This document shows positions 4,031-10,297 of a DNA stretch of 27,835 nt, in pieces. Under the pieces are notes generated by a model, which saw nothing but the letters and a program-made list of their open reading frames with translations, ran no database searches and was not told the DNA's origin. The number at the start of each line of letters is the position of its first letter. Within the stretch, counting starts at the first letter, position 1. The position numbers and the translations under genes are program-made. This stretch comes from a virus, in the IMG/VR virus record IMGVR_UViG_3300032087_000708, positions 1 to 27,835 of that record; one strand, written 5' to 3'.

Positions 4031-5218
4031 ATGGGAATACTTAGTGGAGCACGTAGGGCTGCTAAAGCAGCTAAAAAAGCCAGCACTACAGCACAAGATA
4101 GAGTTAAAAGAGAAGCAGGTGTAGATACTAGGTTCTCTAAAAAAGGCTACAAACAGTATATGGATGTTGTAGACAGAAATGCATTTGATGAAGAGATGCA
4201 AATTAAATTAGCTAAACGTGCAGCTAAAGAAGGTATGACTAAAAAAGAAGCTAGTGCTATGGCTTCAGAACAATTGCAAAAACTTAGAGCTGCTAAGAAA
4301 GTAGATACCCGAACAGACAATGTTGTTAAAGGTGTACGTGAAGCTCGAAATGAAATGCGAGATGAAATTAAAGAAAAACGTAAAAGTAAAAAAGGAACAC
4401 AGGGTACAGGTTTTAGGTTTGCTACAGGTAAAACTACAACAGAAGAAGCTGCAGGTCGTATAAATGCCCGTACTGGTGGAGATGACAGATTTGCATACGA
4501 ACAAGAATATGGTCGTGGTGGTAAAGAAAAAATTACACAAGGCAGTAAATCCTTTGCACGTATGGAAGAAGCAGCATCTAAAGGTTCACGTGAACGTTCT
4601 AAGGTCGTATCTCAATTAGAAACTAAAAGAGAAAAAGGTGATATTACAAAAGAAGAACGTACTCTTTTGAATCGTCTTAATCGTTTGTCTCGTGAGTCAG
4701 ACCAAGCACGTACTCGTAAAGCTGGTGCTACACTTAGTTCAGAGGCTCGTAAAGATAAGGGTGTGTCTGTACAGGGAATGGAAGGTATAGAACGTATCGG
4801 TGCTAAACCTAAACTAAAAGACAGTGACATGATGGTAGGTAATACTACAAATGGTGTTACTAAAGATGGTGAGGTTATTGGCAATCCTACGGACAATCAA
4901 ATTAAAATGGTTATACGTAATCTAGAGGCTAGAGAACGGTTAAGTGCAGAAGCTAAACGTAATCTTGCTAAACTAAAACGTATGACACAAAGACAAAAAC
5001 AAGATGCAGCTATACGTAAAATGGAACGTAATTTAAAGGATACGGGTAAAGATAGGCAAGAACGTAATAAGGGTGGGCTTATTGCACCTAAAACAAATCA
5101 AAAAGGTTTGAAGAAACTTCCTCAAGCAGTACGTAATAAAATGGGCTACATGAAACGTGGTGGGATGATGAAGACGGGTCACATGGACATGCGTAAAGGT
5201 GGTATGTTCTACAAGTGA
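4031..5218 (+). CDS. Lys/Arg-rich hypothetical protein, 395 aa, with GGM-rich tail
   Basis: Highly charged, Lys/Arg/Glu-rich, mostly helical or disordered, with no membrane segment. The N-terminus is basic (SGARRAAKAAKKA). The C-terminal tail changes character: KGGLIAP, then MKRGGMMKTGHMDMRKGGM before the stop. The same RGGM/KGGM motif recurs in the 45-aa gene at 5735 and in the 146-aa gene at 8605. Its size and charge would suit an internal virion or DNA-condensing protein, but no family is recognised. The stop overlaps the GTG start of the next gene (GTGA). Confidence 0.7.
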   Translation: MGILSGARRAAKAAKKASTTAQDRVKREAGVDTRFSKKGYKQYMDVVDRNAFDEEMQIKLAKRAAKEGMTKKEASAMASEQLQKLRAAKKVDTRTDNVVKGVREARNEMRDEIKEKRKSKKGTQGTGFRFATGKTTTEEAAGRINARTGGDDRFAYEQEYGRGGKEKITQGSKSFARMEEAASKGSRERSKVVSQLETKREKGDITKEERTLLNRLNRLSRESDQARTRKAGATLSSEARKDKGVSVQGMEGIERIGAKPKLKDSDMMVGNTTNGVTKDGEVIGNPTDNQIKMVIRNLEARERLSAEAKRNLAKLKRMTQRQKQDAAIRKMERNLKDTGKDRQERNKGGLIAPKTNQKGLKKLPQAVRNKMGYMKRGGMMKTGHMDMRKGGMFYK

Positions 5219-5796
5219 GCATAGAGAAAGACTTACGTAGCTGGTCACTCAATGTGTTAGAAGTACCTAACGAAGCATTGGGTGGCCTACCTGCTTGCCC
5301 TTTTGCTAAACAAGCATGGAAACAACGTAAAGTAAATGTTGTAGAAACTACTGGTTTAGTGTATACTACAGAAAAAGAAGCTAAAGTATTCCATAATCAC
5401 AACTATGAATTAGTTGTAGTTGCATCTTATAATTATCCTGACATAGAAATGTTTAATTACTATGTTGATTATCTTAACGATAAGTATTCCGAAAAAGATT
5501 TGCACATAATGGGATTTCATCCTGACTATGGTGCAGAAGATGCAGAGTTAGATTTTTTATATGAACACGATTGGGAATCTAGCATAGACAAAGAATATGC
5601 TATGTTGTTTATTCAATCGTTAAGTCAAGTAGACGATGCAAGTTTACAATTAGAAAAACTGGGGTACTACAAAGTATACCCAGAAGAAGAGTATAAATCT
5701 CTCGTATTAGATCGTAGGGCAAGGAGACAGTCTAATGGCAATGAAACCCAGAGCAATGAAAAAGAAGACACCAATGCGTGGAGGCGGTATGGGTAA
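5215..5796 (+). CDS. Hypothetical protein, 193 aa, with CPFAK motif
   Basis: Starts at a GTG that shares GTGA with the upstream stop, so translation is coupled. Residues 8-40 read WSLNVLEVPNEALGGLPACP followed by FAKQAW. This PxLGGLPxCPFA motif recurs in phage proteins and loosely resembles the CPFAK region of DUF1415 proteins. The remainder looks like a mixed alpha/beta domain (about 60-175) with an acidic middle (DYGAEDAELDFLYEHDWESS). Function unknown. The last 62 bases are also read in another frame by the 45-aa gene. Confidence 0.7.
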   Translation: MSIEKDLRSWSLNVLEVPNEALGGLPACPFAKQAWKQRKVNVVETTGLVYTTEKEAKVFHNHNYELVVVASYNYPDIEMFNYYVDYLNDKYSEKDLHIMGFHPDYGAEDAELDFLYEHDWESSIDKEYAMLFIQSLSQVDDASLQLEKLGYYKVYPEEEYKSLVLDRRARRQSNGNETQSNEKEDTNAWRRYG

Positions 5797-5872
5797 AAAA
5801 CCCATGATGCGTGGTGGCATGATGCCTAAAAAGAAAATGATGCGTGGTGGAATGGGTAAGAAAAAGAAATAA
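5735..5872 (+). CDS. 45-aa Met/Gly/Lys/Arg repeat protein in an overlapping frame
   Basis: An AGGAG Shine-Dalgarno sequence (5722-5726) precedes the ATG at 5735. The product is almost entirely Met, Gly, Lys, Arg and Pro, with three MRGG repeats (MRGGGMGKK, MMRGGMMPKKK, MMRGGMGKKKK). It overlaps the end of the 193-aa gene by 62 bases in a different frame. The MRGGM motif matches the C-terminal tail of the 395-aa protein (KRGGM, RKGGM), arguing that it is real and not a chance frame. Similar Met/Gly/Lys-rich proteins occur in other marine phages; no function is known to me. RNA, DNA or membrane binding are possibilities only. Confidence 0.65.
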   Translation: MAMKPRAMKKKTPMRGGGMGKKPMMRGGMMPKKKMMRGGMGKKKK

Positions 5873-5886
5873 CGGGTATTCCGTAT

Positions 5887-5962
5887 TTGCAATTCTAACT
5901 ATGTATAAACTATGATATAACTATCTCCATAAGCCTTGTTAGGGCTAACATAAAGGAGATAG
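5887..5962 (+). promoter_or_regulatory. Promoter and Shine-Dalgarno-sequestering hairpin
   Basis: TTGCAA (5887-5892) and TATGAT (5911-5916), 18 bp apart, form a good sigma70 promoter; TATAAC (5916-5921) overlaps. Transcription should begin near 5922-5928. CTATCTCC (5921-5928) is the perfect complement of GGAGATAG (5955-5962), which contains the Shine-Dalgarno GGAG just before the ATG at 5965. A smaller stem (AGCC 5932-5935, GGCT 5943-5946) lies inside. The hairpin would hide the ribosome-binding site, as in RNA thermometers or other translational switches. If transcription starts beyond 5928 the arm would be lost. Confidence 0.65.
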
Positions 5963-5964
5963 AA

Positions 5965-6117
5965 ATGCTAACACGTATATATAATTTCATTAAAGAATCA
6001 AATGAAAAACGAGTAGCTTATTGGCAGCTACAAAATATGTCAGATAAAAATCTAAAAGATATGGGAATAAGTCGTGGTGAAATCTACAACAAAATCTACG
6101 GTGAACAAAGCAGGTAA
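5965..6117 (+). CDS. DUF1127 protein (YjiS-like), 50 aa
   Basis: A 50-residue frame missed by length cut-offs. Residues 17-40 match the DUF1127 signature: AYWQLQNMSDKNL, then KDMGISRGEI, corresponding to the family pattern of a Leu-rich helix, LSDxxLxDIGxxR and a following Ile. DUF1127 proteins are abundant in alphaproteobacteria. Those studied, such as CcaF1 of Rhodobacter, bind RNA and affect RNA processing and growth under stress. A phage copy might steer host RNA metabolism; this is inference. It has its own promoter and a hairpin over its ribosome-binding site, unlike its neighbours, which suggests an independently regulated cargo gene. The next gene begins inside it. Confidence 0.8.
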   Translation: MLTRIYNFIKESNEKRVAYWQLQNMSDKNLKDMGISRGEIYNKIYGEQSR

Positions 6118-6259
6118 TTATACTAATCCTACAATGCGTAAAAACCTTTTTAATAAAATTAAATCTGGCACTAAGGGAGGTAAAGCTGGGCAGTGGTCTG
6201 CACGTAAAGCCCAAATGCTTGCAAAACAATACAAAGCTAAAGGTGGAGGATACAGATAA
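6074..6259 (+). CDS. Small basic conserved phage protein, 61 aa
   Basis: Recognisable from residue 11 onward: NKAGNYTNPTMRKNLFNKIK, then GGKAGQWSARKAQMLAKQYKAKGGGYR. This NYTxPxMRKxLFxxIKxGxKGGKxGQWSARKAQ pattern recurs in many phages and some large DNA viruses. Function is not established; the charge suggests nucleic-acid binding. The frame has no ATG before the conserved region. GTG codons at 6074, 6077 and 6101 are possible starts, and 6074 is used here. It overlaps the DUF1127 gene by 44 bases in another frame, and its stop overlaps the next start (TAATG). Confidence 0.75.
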   Translation: MVKSTTKSTVNKAGNYTNPTMRKNLFNKIKSGTKGGKAGQWSARKAQMLAKQYKAKGGGYR

Positions 6260-7302
6260 TGCCTAGCAAACCCAAACCCAAAACAACACGTAAAGCAAAA
6301 ACAACAAAAACAAAAAAGACTCGTGCTAGATCATACAATGTAGGTGGTCAAGTAGCTCCTGCAAAAGCAGAAAGAGCAGAAGCAGTACCTGCCCCCAAGG
6401 CTCGTAAAGCTAGTAATGCTGCCACACCCACAAAAATAGCAGAAGCTATTCCTGCATCTAGATTTAATGCTGCTAATTCTGCTGCAGCTAAGAGAGCTAA
6501 TGCTGCCCCAGCTAGGAAAGCTAATCTTGCTCCACAAGAATTGATAAATGCTTTTAATGCAAGTCAAAGAGGTAAGGCTGGAAAGTCTACCTTTACTCCT
6601 AGCCAACGTCAATTACAACAAGCACAGGCAGGAATTAAAGGTACTATACCTAAACGTCAAATGCAGCAACAAATGCTACAAGAACAAGCACTTCGAATGC
6701 AACAAGAACAAGCACTTCGAATGCAACAACAAGCAGGAGGAGGCAGACAACAGCAAGGTAAGTATGGTTTTGCAAACCCAAAACTTGATCAACGGTATGG
6801 TCTAACGATGAAAGCAGAACAGGATTTTAACAAACAATTAGAAGAAAAATACAAAGGCCAACGAAATGTTCAACTTACCCCATCTGAAAAACGAAAAGCC
6901 ATGAGTTTTGGTCTACGTCGAGCAAGAATGGATTTACAACGGCCTAATATTTCTGCTAGAGACAGACAAAATGTTATGAATCAAATTCGTATGCTACAAC
7001 AAGAAATGCGTAAATTAGGTGCACCCGTCAGAGGCAGAGGTGGTAGTGGTACAACTGGTCCTAGTCGAGGAACTCAAATTAGGGGTGGAAAATCAGATGC
7101 ACGTATTCCAAGAGGTGGTAATCGTACAACTGGTCGTCCTACTAGACCAAGACCACCAGCACCACCAGCAGGTTTAGGTACTGGTCCAACACGTAATCGT
7201 CCAGTTAGGGGTAGAGGGGGTAAACCAACTACACGTCCTAGACCAAGGCCCACACCAACTAGACGTACTCCAAGAAGTAGAAATAGGTTTATGGGTCGTT
7301 AA
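6259..7302 (+). CDS. Very basic low-complexity protein, 347 aa
   Basis: A Lys/Arg/Pro/Ala/Gln-rich protein with no recognised domain. The N-terminus has Lys/Thr runs (KPKPKTTRKAKTTKTKK), then Ala-rich repeats (40-95), a Gln/Met-rich stretch (about 135-170) with a perfect 24-bp tandem duplication, a more ordered helical middle (about 175-250), and an Arg/Gly/Pro-rich tail (GRGG, TRPRP, RPRPRP). The composition resembles eukaryotic-like nucleic-acid-binding tails and could serve DNA condensation or RNA binding; this is inference. It shares a TAATG junction with its upstream neighbour. Confidence 0.7.
   Translation: MPSKPKPKTTRKAKTTKTKKTRARSYNVGGQVAPAKAERAEAVPAPKARKASNAATPTKIAEAIPASRFNAANSAAAKRANAAPARKANLAPQELINAFNASQRGKAGKSTFTPSQRQLQQAQAGIKGTIPKRQMQQQMLQEQALRMQQEQALRMQQQAGGGRQQQGKYGFANPKLDQRYGLTMKAEQDFNKQLEEKYKGQRNVQLTPSEKRKAMSFGLRRARMDLQRPNISARDRQNVMNQIRMLQQEMRKLGAPVRGRGGSGTTGPSRGTQIRGGKSDARIPRGGNRTTGRPTRPRPPAPPAGLGTGPTRNRPVRGRGGKPTTRPRPRPTPTRRTPRSRNRFMGR
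6679..6726 (+). repeat. Perfect 24-bp tandem duplication
   Basis: Two identical 24-base copies (6679-6702 and 6703-6726) encode QEQALRMQ twice in the 347-aa basic protein. In-frame and perfect, so probably recent. Confidence 0.85.
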
Positions 7303-7304
7303 TA

Positions 7305-7550
7305 ATGCCCCTTGCTAAGTCACAAAAAAGCCTAAAGTCTTGGACTAAACAGAAGTGGAGAACTAAAAGTGGTAAGCCTAGTGCTAAAACGGGAGAACGT
7401 TATCTCCCTACTGCTGCTATTAAGTCTCTCAGCCCTTCTGAGTATGCAGCAACTTCACGAGCCAAACGAGAAGGCACGAAGGCAGGTAAGCAGTTTGTGG
7501 CTCAACCTAAAAAGATTGCAAAGAAAACGGCTAGATTTAGAAGGACTTAA
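7305..7550 (+). CDS. Small basic conserved protein, 81 aa (DUF5872-like)
   Basis: I recognise this conserved phage and large-DNA-virus family: SLKSWTKQKWRTKSGKPSAK at about 9-28, TGERYLPTAAIKSLSPSEYA at about 29-48, then TSRAKREGTKAGKQFVAQ and PKKIAKKTARFR. I believe it is catalogued as DUF5872, from memory. No function is established. It is the third small basic conserved protein in this stretch, after 3725-4018 and 6074-6259, and starts 3 bases after the stop of the 347-aa gene. Confidence 0.8.
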   Translation: MPLAKSQKSLKSWTKQKWRTKSGKPSAKTGERYLPTAAIKSLSPSEYAATSRAKREGTKAGKQFVAQPKKIAKKTARFRRT

Positions 7551-7553
7551 ACC

Positions 7554-7784
7554 ATGAATGTAAGTTTAGGTTTATTGGATTATCTACCGTTACCACAAAT
7601 GCCTTTTGATAAAGTAAAGCCAACAGAACGTACAGCAAAAAAAGAAGTTATAGAAACTTCAAAAACAGCAATGGAACAAAAAGCAGATAAGTATAAGTAT
7701 GAGGATGCATACACATACCACCCACATAAAGGAAATAGATTGTTTCTTAGACAAGGACAAAATGTAAACTTTGTAGTGTGGTAG
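7554..7784 (+). CDS. Hypothetical protein, 76 aa
   Basis: Starts 3 bases after the previous stop, with AGGAC as a weak ribosome-binding site. The N-terminus is hydrophobic and Pro-rich (MNVSLGLLDYLPLPQMPFDK), the middle is charged, and the C-terminus has HPHKGNRLFLRQGQNVNFVV followed by Trp. No transmembrane helix is certain. Its place just before the lysis genes may be coincidental. Function unknown. Confidence 0.65.
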   Translation: MNVSLGLLDYLPLPQMPFDKVKPTERTAKKEVIETSKTAMEQKADKYKYEDAYTYHPHKGNRLFLRQGQNVNFVVW

Positions 7785-7796
7785 AAAGGAAACAAT

Positions 7797-8012
7797 ATGG
7801 CAAGTACAATCATTGACAACTATAAAGTATTTCCACGACTTATGATGCTTGTAGTAACTATCTTAACATATCAGTCTGTACACTGGTATATGTCTTTACC
7901 CGATCCTACAAATGGACAAGCTGGACTTGTATCTGTTTGTATGGGTGCATTGACAGGTTGTTTTGGTATTTGGATGAACAAAGAGGCCAAGACTGATCGT
8001 GGTACAGGCTGA
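7797..8012 (+). CDS. Two-helix membrane protein, holin-like
   Basis: A 71-residue protein with two hydrophobic segments, about 14-33 (RLMMLVVTILTYQSVHWYMS) and 42-59 (GLVSVCMGALTGCFGIW), and a charged C-terminus. The linker PDPTNGQAG matches a membrane protein type I have seen in many marine phages next to endolysins. Class II-like holin is the likely role, but the 3-TM protein at 8218 is a stronger holin candidate, so this one could be an antiholin or accessory. It overlaps the next start (TGATG). AAAGGAAA precedes its own ATG. Confidence 0.65.
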   Translation: MASTIIDNYKVFPRLMMLVVTILTYQSVHWYMSLPDPTNGQAGLVSVCMGALTGCFGIWMNKEAKTDRGTG

Positions 8013-8221
8013 TGTATATTATTGTTCTAATTCTTTTTCTGGGTGGTAATCATCAGGTAGGTTCAAATCAAATACTATATGCAAATCAAGAAATGTGTGA
8101 GGCAGATAGAGCAGTAATGATTCAAAAGCTAGAGCAAACTAAACCTACTCCAGATGCTTTTGTAATTACTAAATGTGTAGAGATGTCTTTCGAAAATAAA
8201 TCAAAAGGAATACCCCTATGA
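8012..8221 (+). CDS. Small exported or membrane-anchored protein in the lysis cassette
   Basis: A 69-residue protein with a short hydrophobic N-terminus (MYIIVLILFLGG) that would act as a signal anchor or a weak signal peptide. The rest is soluble with two Cys (C30 in QEMCEADRA and C55 in ITKCVEM) that could form a periplasmic disulfide. It sits between two membrane proteins and overlaps both (TGATG upstream, ATGA downstream). A spanin-like or other periplasmic lysis role is possible, but no lipobox or long coiled coil is seen, so this is only positional inference. Confidence 0.6.
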   Translation: MYIIVLILFLGGNHQVGSNQILYANQEMCEADRAVMIQKLEQTKPTPDAFVITKCVEMSFENKSKGIPL

Positions 8222-8604
8222 TTCAAGCATTGATAGGACCAATAACTCAATTAGCAGGAACATGGTTAAATGGAAAAGTTGAAACAAAAGCTGCAGAAAC
8301 CCGTGCAATGGTTGCTAAGTCTGAAGCTGAAGCACAGATTATGCTCTCTCGTGCAACGAGTGAAGCAGACTGGGAAAAAATTATGGCTCAAGGTAGCCAG
8401 AATAGTTGGAAAGACGAATGGTTGACTATACTCTTTAGTATACCCCTTATACTTGTATTTACAGGGGATTGGGGTAGAGGGGTAGTTGCCAATGGATTTA
8501 CAGCCCTTGAGACTATGCCCGATTGGTATCAGTATACTTTAGGTGTAATTGTTGCTGCCAGTTTTGGTGTAAGGTCTGCTACTAAACTTTTTGGGAGAAA
8601 GTAA
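8218..8604 (+). CDS. Holin, 3-TM type (GTA_holin_3TM-like)
   Basis: A 128-residue membrane protein: amphipathic or hydrophobic N-terminus (about 2-18), a charged Ala/Glu helix (20-62), WKDEWLTILFSIPLILVFTG (about 64-83), and a second strong hydrophobic segment near 105-122. The layout and the KDEW motif before the membrane helix match the 3-TM holin family first described in Rhodobacter gene transfer agents. It would form the inner-membrane lesion that lets the endolysin out. The start overlaps the upstream stop (ATGA). With the endolysin two genes downstream it completes the lysis cassette. Confidence 0.8.
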   Translation: MIQALIGPITQLAGTWLNGKVETKAAETRAMVAKSEAEAQIMLSRATSEADWEKIMAQGSQNSWKDEWLTILFSIPLILVFTGDWGRGVVANGFTALETMPDWYQYTLGVIVAASFGVRSATKLFGRK

Positions 8605-9045
8605 ATGGCTGAGAAAAGTAAAAAGAAACAAATTAAGTTAAGAAAAACAGCAACAGGTGCTCAACAGTATGTAAATATAGACCCATCTAAAGATACATTT
8701 GATCAAATACAAAATAAGATAGATAAAGCACAGGCTAAAGTAGAACGTGATGAAAAGAAATTAGGATATAGTAAGTTTATAGAAAAATACGGTAAAAGTC
8801 CTGCTGAAGTATGGTCCATGCTAGAAAACGCAGGAGATGCTGCACTTTCTAAATACTATAAAGATGAATATGGTAAAGATGATAGTGCAGGAAAAATGTA
8901 TGATGAACTAGAAAAAAGTGGAAAAAAATCATACAAAAAAATAAAAAAAATTAGAGAAGATTATCAGAAAAAATCTAAAGGTTCAACAGACTATCGTAAA
9001 GGTGGAATGGTTATATCTGTCAAAGACAACAGAAAGAAAAAATAA
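8605..9045 (+). CDS. Lys-rich hypothetical protein, 146 aa, ending in a KGGM motif
   Basis: A very basic, charged, largely helical protein between holin and endolysin. Lys/Glu repeats fill the centre, with a small ordered-looking segment (FIEKYGKSPAEVWSMLENAG, about 52-71). The C-terminus reads STDYRKGGMVISVKDNRKKK; the RKGGM motif matches the tails of the 395-aa and 45-aa proteins. GGGAGAAAG precedes the ATG. Its stop overlaps the endolysin start (TAATG). Function unknown. Confidence 0.65.
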   Translation: MAEKSKKKQIKLRKTATGAQQYVNIDPSKDTFDQIQNKIDKAQAKVERDEKKLGYSKFIEKYGKSPAEVWSMLENAGDAALSKYYKDEYGKDDSAGKMYDELEKSGKKSYKKIKKIREDYQKKSKGSTDYRKGGMVISVKDNRKKK

Positions 9046-9512
9046 TGGCATTTAAACTAAGCAAACGATCATTAAATAAACTAGAGGGTGTTCACCCTGA
9101 TATGGTAGCCACAGTTAAACGTGCTATTGAATTGACTACAGTAGACTTTGGTGTAACATATGGTGTACGTACATTAGAAGAACAGAAAAAACTGTATGCT
9201 TCAGGACGTTCACAAACTATGAACTCTAAGCATTTGATTCAAGATACAGGCTATAGCCATGCTGTAGACCTTGTTGCATATGATGGATCAAATGTAGTTT
9301 GGGAATTAAATGTTTACGATAACATTGCAGATGCAATGGCAGAGGCTGCTAATGAAATAGGTTGCCCTATTAAATGGGGTGCAGCTTGGTCAGTAGGAGA
9401 TATTACTAAGTACGTAGGTACTATGGAAGACGCAATGAATGAGTACATTGATTTGCGTAGATCACAGAACCGTAGACCATTTATTGATGGCCCACATTTT
9501 GAGATGATGTAA
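9045..9512 (+). CDS. Endolysin, L-alanyl-D-glutamate peptidase (M15/VanY-type)
   Basis: A 155-residue enzyme that would cleave the L-Ala-D-Glu bond of peptidoglycan stem peptides, as in phage T5 lysin. Family motifs are clear: TYGVRTLEEQKKLYASGRS (38-56), then NSKHL with H63, HAVDLVAYDG with D75, and a C-terminal DGPHFEM with D148 and H151. H63, D75 and H151 are the expected zinc ligands. The usual SxHxxGxAxD motif is expanded here by about five residues (IQDTGYS between the His and HAVD). No signal peptide, so release depends on the holin. Length is normal for the family. Confidence 0.9.
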   Translation: MAFKLSKRSLNKLEGVHPDMVATVKRAIELTTVDFGVTYGVRTLEEQKKLYASGRSQTMNSKHLIQDTGYSHAVDLVAYDGSNVVWELNVYDNIADAMAEAANEIGCPIKWGAAWSVGDITKYVGTMEDAMNEYIDLRRSQNRRPFIDGPHFEMM

Positions 9513-9513
9513 T

Positions 9514-9885
9514 ATGAGTAGACAATTAACAGAACAACAACAAAAGTTTTTAGATGTCTTGTTTGACGAGGCAGCAGGTAATGTAGCTCATGCTAAAAAA
9601 CTTGCTGGTTATTCTGATACAACCTCAACTACACAAGTAGTAAATAGTTTAAAAGAAGAAATACTAGATGCTACACATATGTATATGTCACGTAATGCAC
9701 CCCAAGCTGCAGTTGCAATGGTGGGTGCTTTAATGGACCCAACAGAATTGGGCATACGTGATAAAATGCAAGCAGCAAAAGAATTACTAGATCGTACTGG
9801 CCTAGTAAAAACAGAAAAGATGCAAGTAGAAGCAAAAGGTGGTGTAATGCTCATGCCACCAAAACAGATACAATATGACGATTAA
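9514..9885 (+). CDS. terS: Terminase small subunit
   Basis: A 123-residue DNA-recognition subunit of the packaging motor. The N-terminal segment LTEQQQKFLDVLFDEAAGNV, then AKKLAGYSDTTSTTQVVNSL, has the helix-turn-helix layout typical of phage terminase small subunits. The C-terminal half carries PQAAVAMVGALMDPTELGIR and AAKELLDRTGLVKTEK, the oligomerisation region seen in marine phage homologues. It lies one gene upstream of the large subunit and overlaps the next gene by 11 bases. It should bind a pac or cos site that I cannot identify. Confidence 0.85.
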   Translation: MSRQLTEQQQKFLDVLFDEAAGNVAHAKKLAGYSDTTSTTQVVNSLKEEILDATHMYMSRNAPQAAVAMVGALMDPTELGIRDKMQAAKELLDRTGLVKTEKMQVEAKGGVMLMPPKQIQYDD

Positions 9886-10297
9886 AACTGGCGTTTGGAA
9901 ACTACCACAACCAACAGATTTACAAGAAGATAATGAGTGGATAGAAATCCCTCGTATTGCACGAACTGTCCCGTTTGGCTACGAACTACATCCTGATGAT
10001 AGTGAAGTCTTAGTACCAATACCCGACGAGCTAGACAAGCTACAACAGGCTAAAAAGTATCTAAAGCAATACTCATATCGTGAGGTTGCTAACTGGTTAT
10101 CCAGAAATACAGGTAGATACATATCACACGTAGGATTAAAGAAACGGTTAGATAATGAAAGAAGACGGTACAACCAAGCTAGAAGCCTTCGCAGATGGGC
10201 AGACTATGCAAAAAAGGCGGTCGCCAAGGCAGAAGCCCTTGAAACGAAGAGGCTCAACAGCAAGAAAAACAACGAAGAAAGTAGTTCCGCAGCCTGA
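9875..10297 (+). CDS. Conserved hypothetical protein between terminase genes, 140 aa
   Basis: A basic protein type that often precedes the large terminase gene in marine phages. Recognisable parts are EWIEIPRIARTVPFGYEL (about 21-38), then PIPDELDKLQQAKKYLKQYS (48-67), and YREVANWLSRNTGRYISHVG, then LKKRLDNERRR. The YSYREVANWLxxxTGxxISHxGLKKR section looks like a helix-turn-helix, so a DNA-binding role in packaging is likely but unproven. The last 143 bases are also read in another frame as the start of the large terminase gene. Confidence 0.75.
   Translation: MTIKTGVWKLPQPTDLQEDNEWIEIPRIARTVPFGYELHPDDSEVLVPIPDELDKLQQAKKYLKQYSYREVANWLSRNTGRYISHVGLKKRLDNERRRYNQARSLRRWADYAKKAVAKAEALETKRLNSKKNNEESSSAA

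Noticed and set aside
5872-5884. ACGG/CCGT stem after the 45-aa gene as a terminator
   Set aside because: Only 4 bp with a 5-nt loop and no proper U-tract; too weak to support.
5707-5892. Minus-strand frame rich in Phe, Pro and Ile opposite the 45-aa gene
   Set aside because: It is the complement of the Met/Gly/Lys repeat; no ribosome-binding site and wrong strand for the operon.
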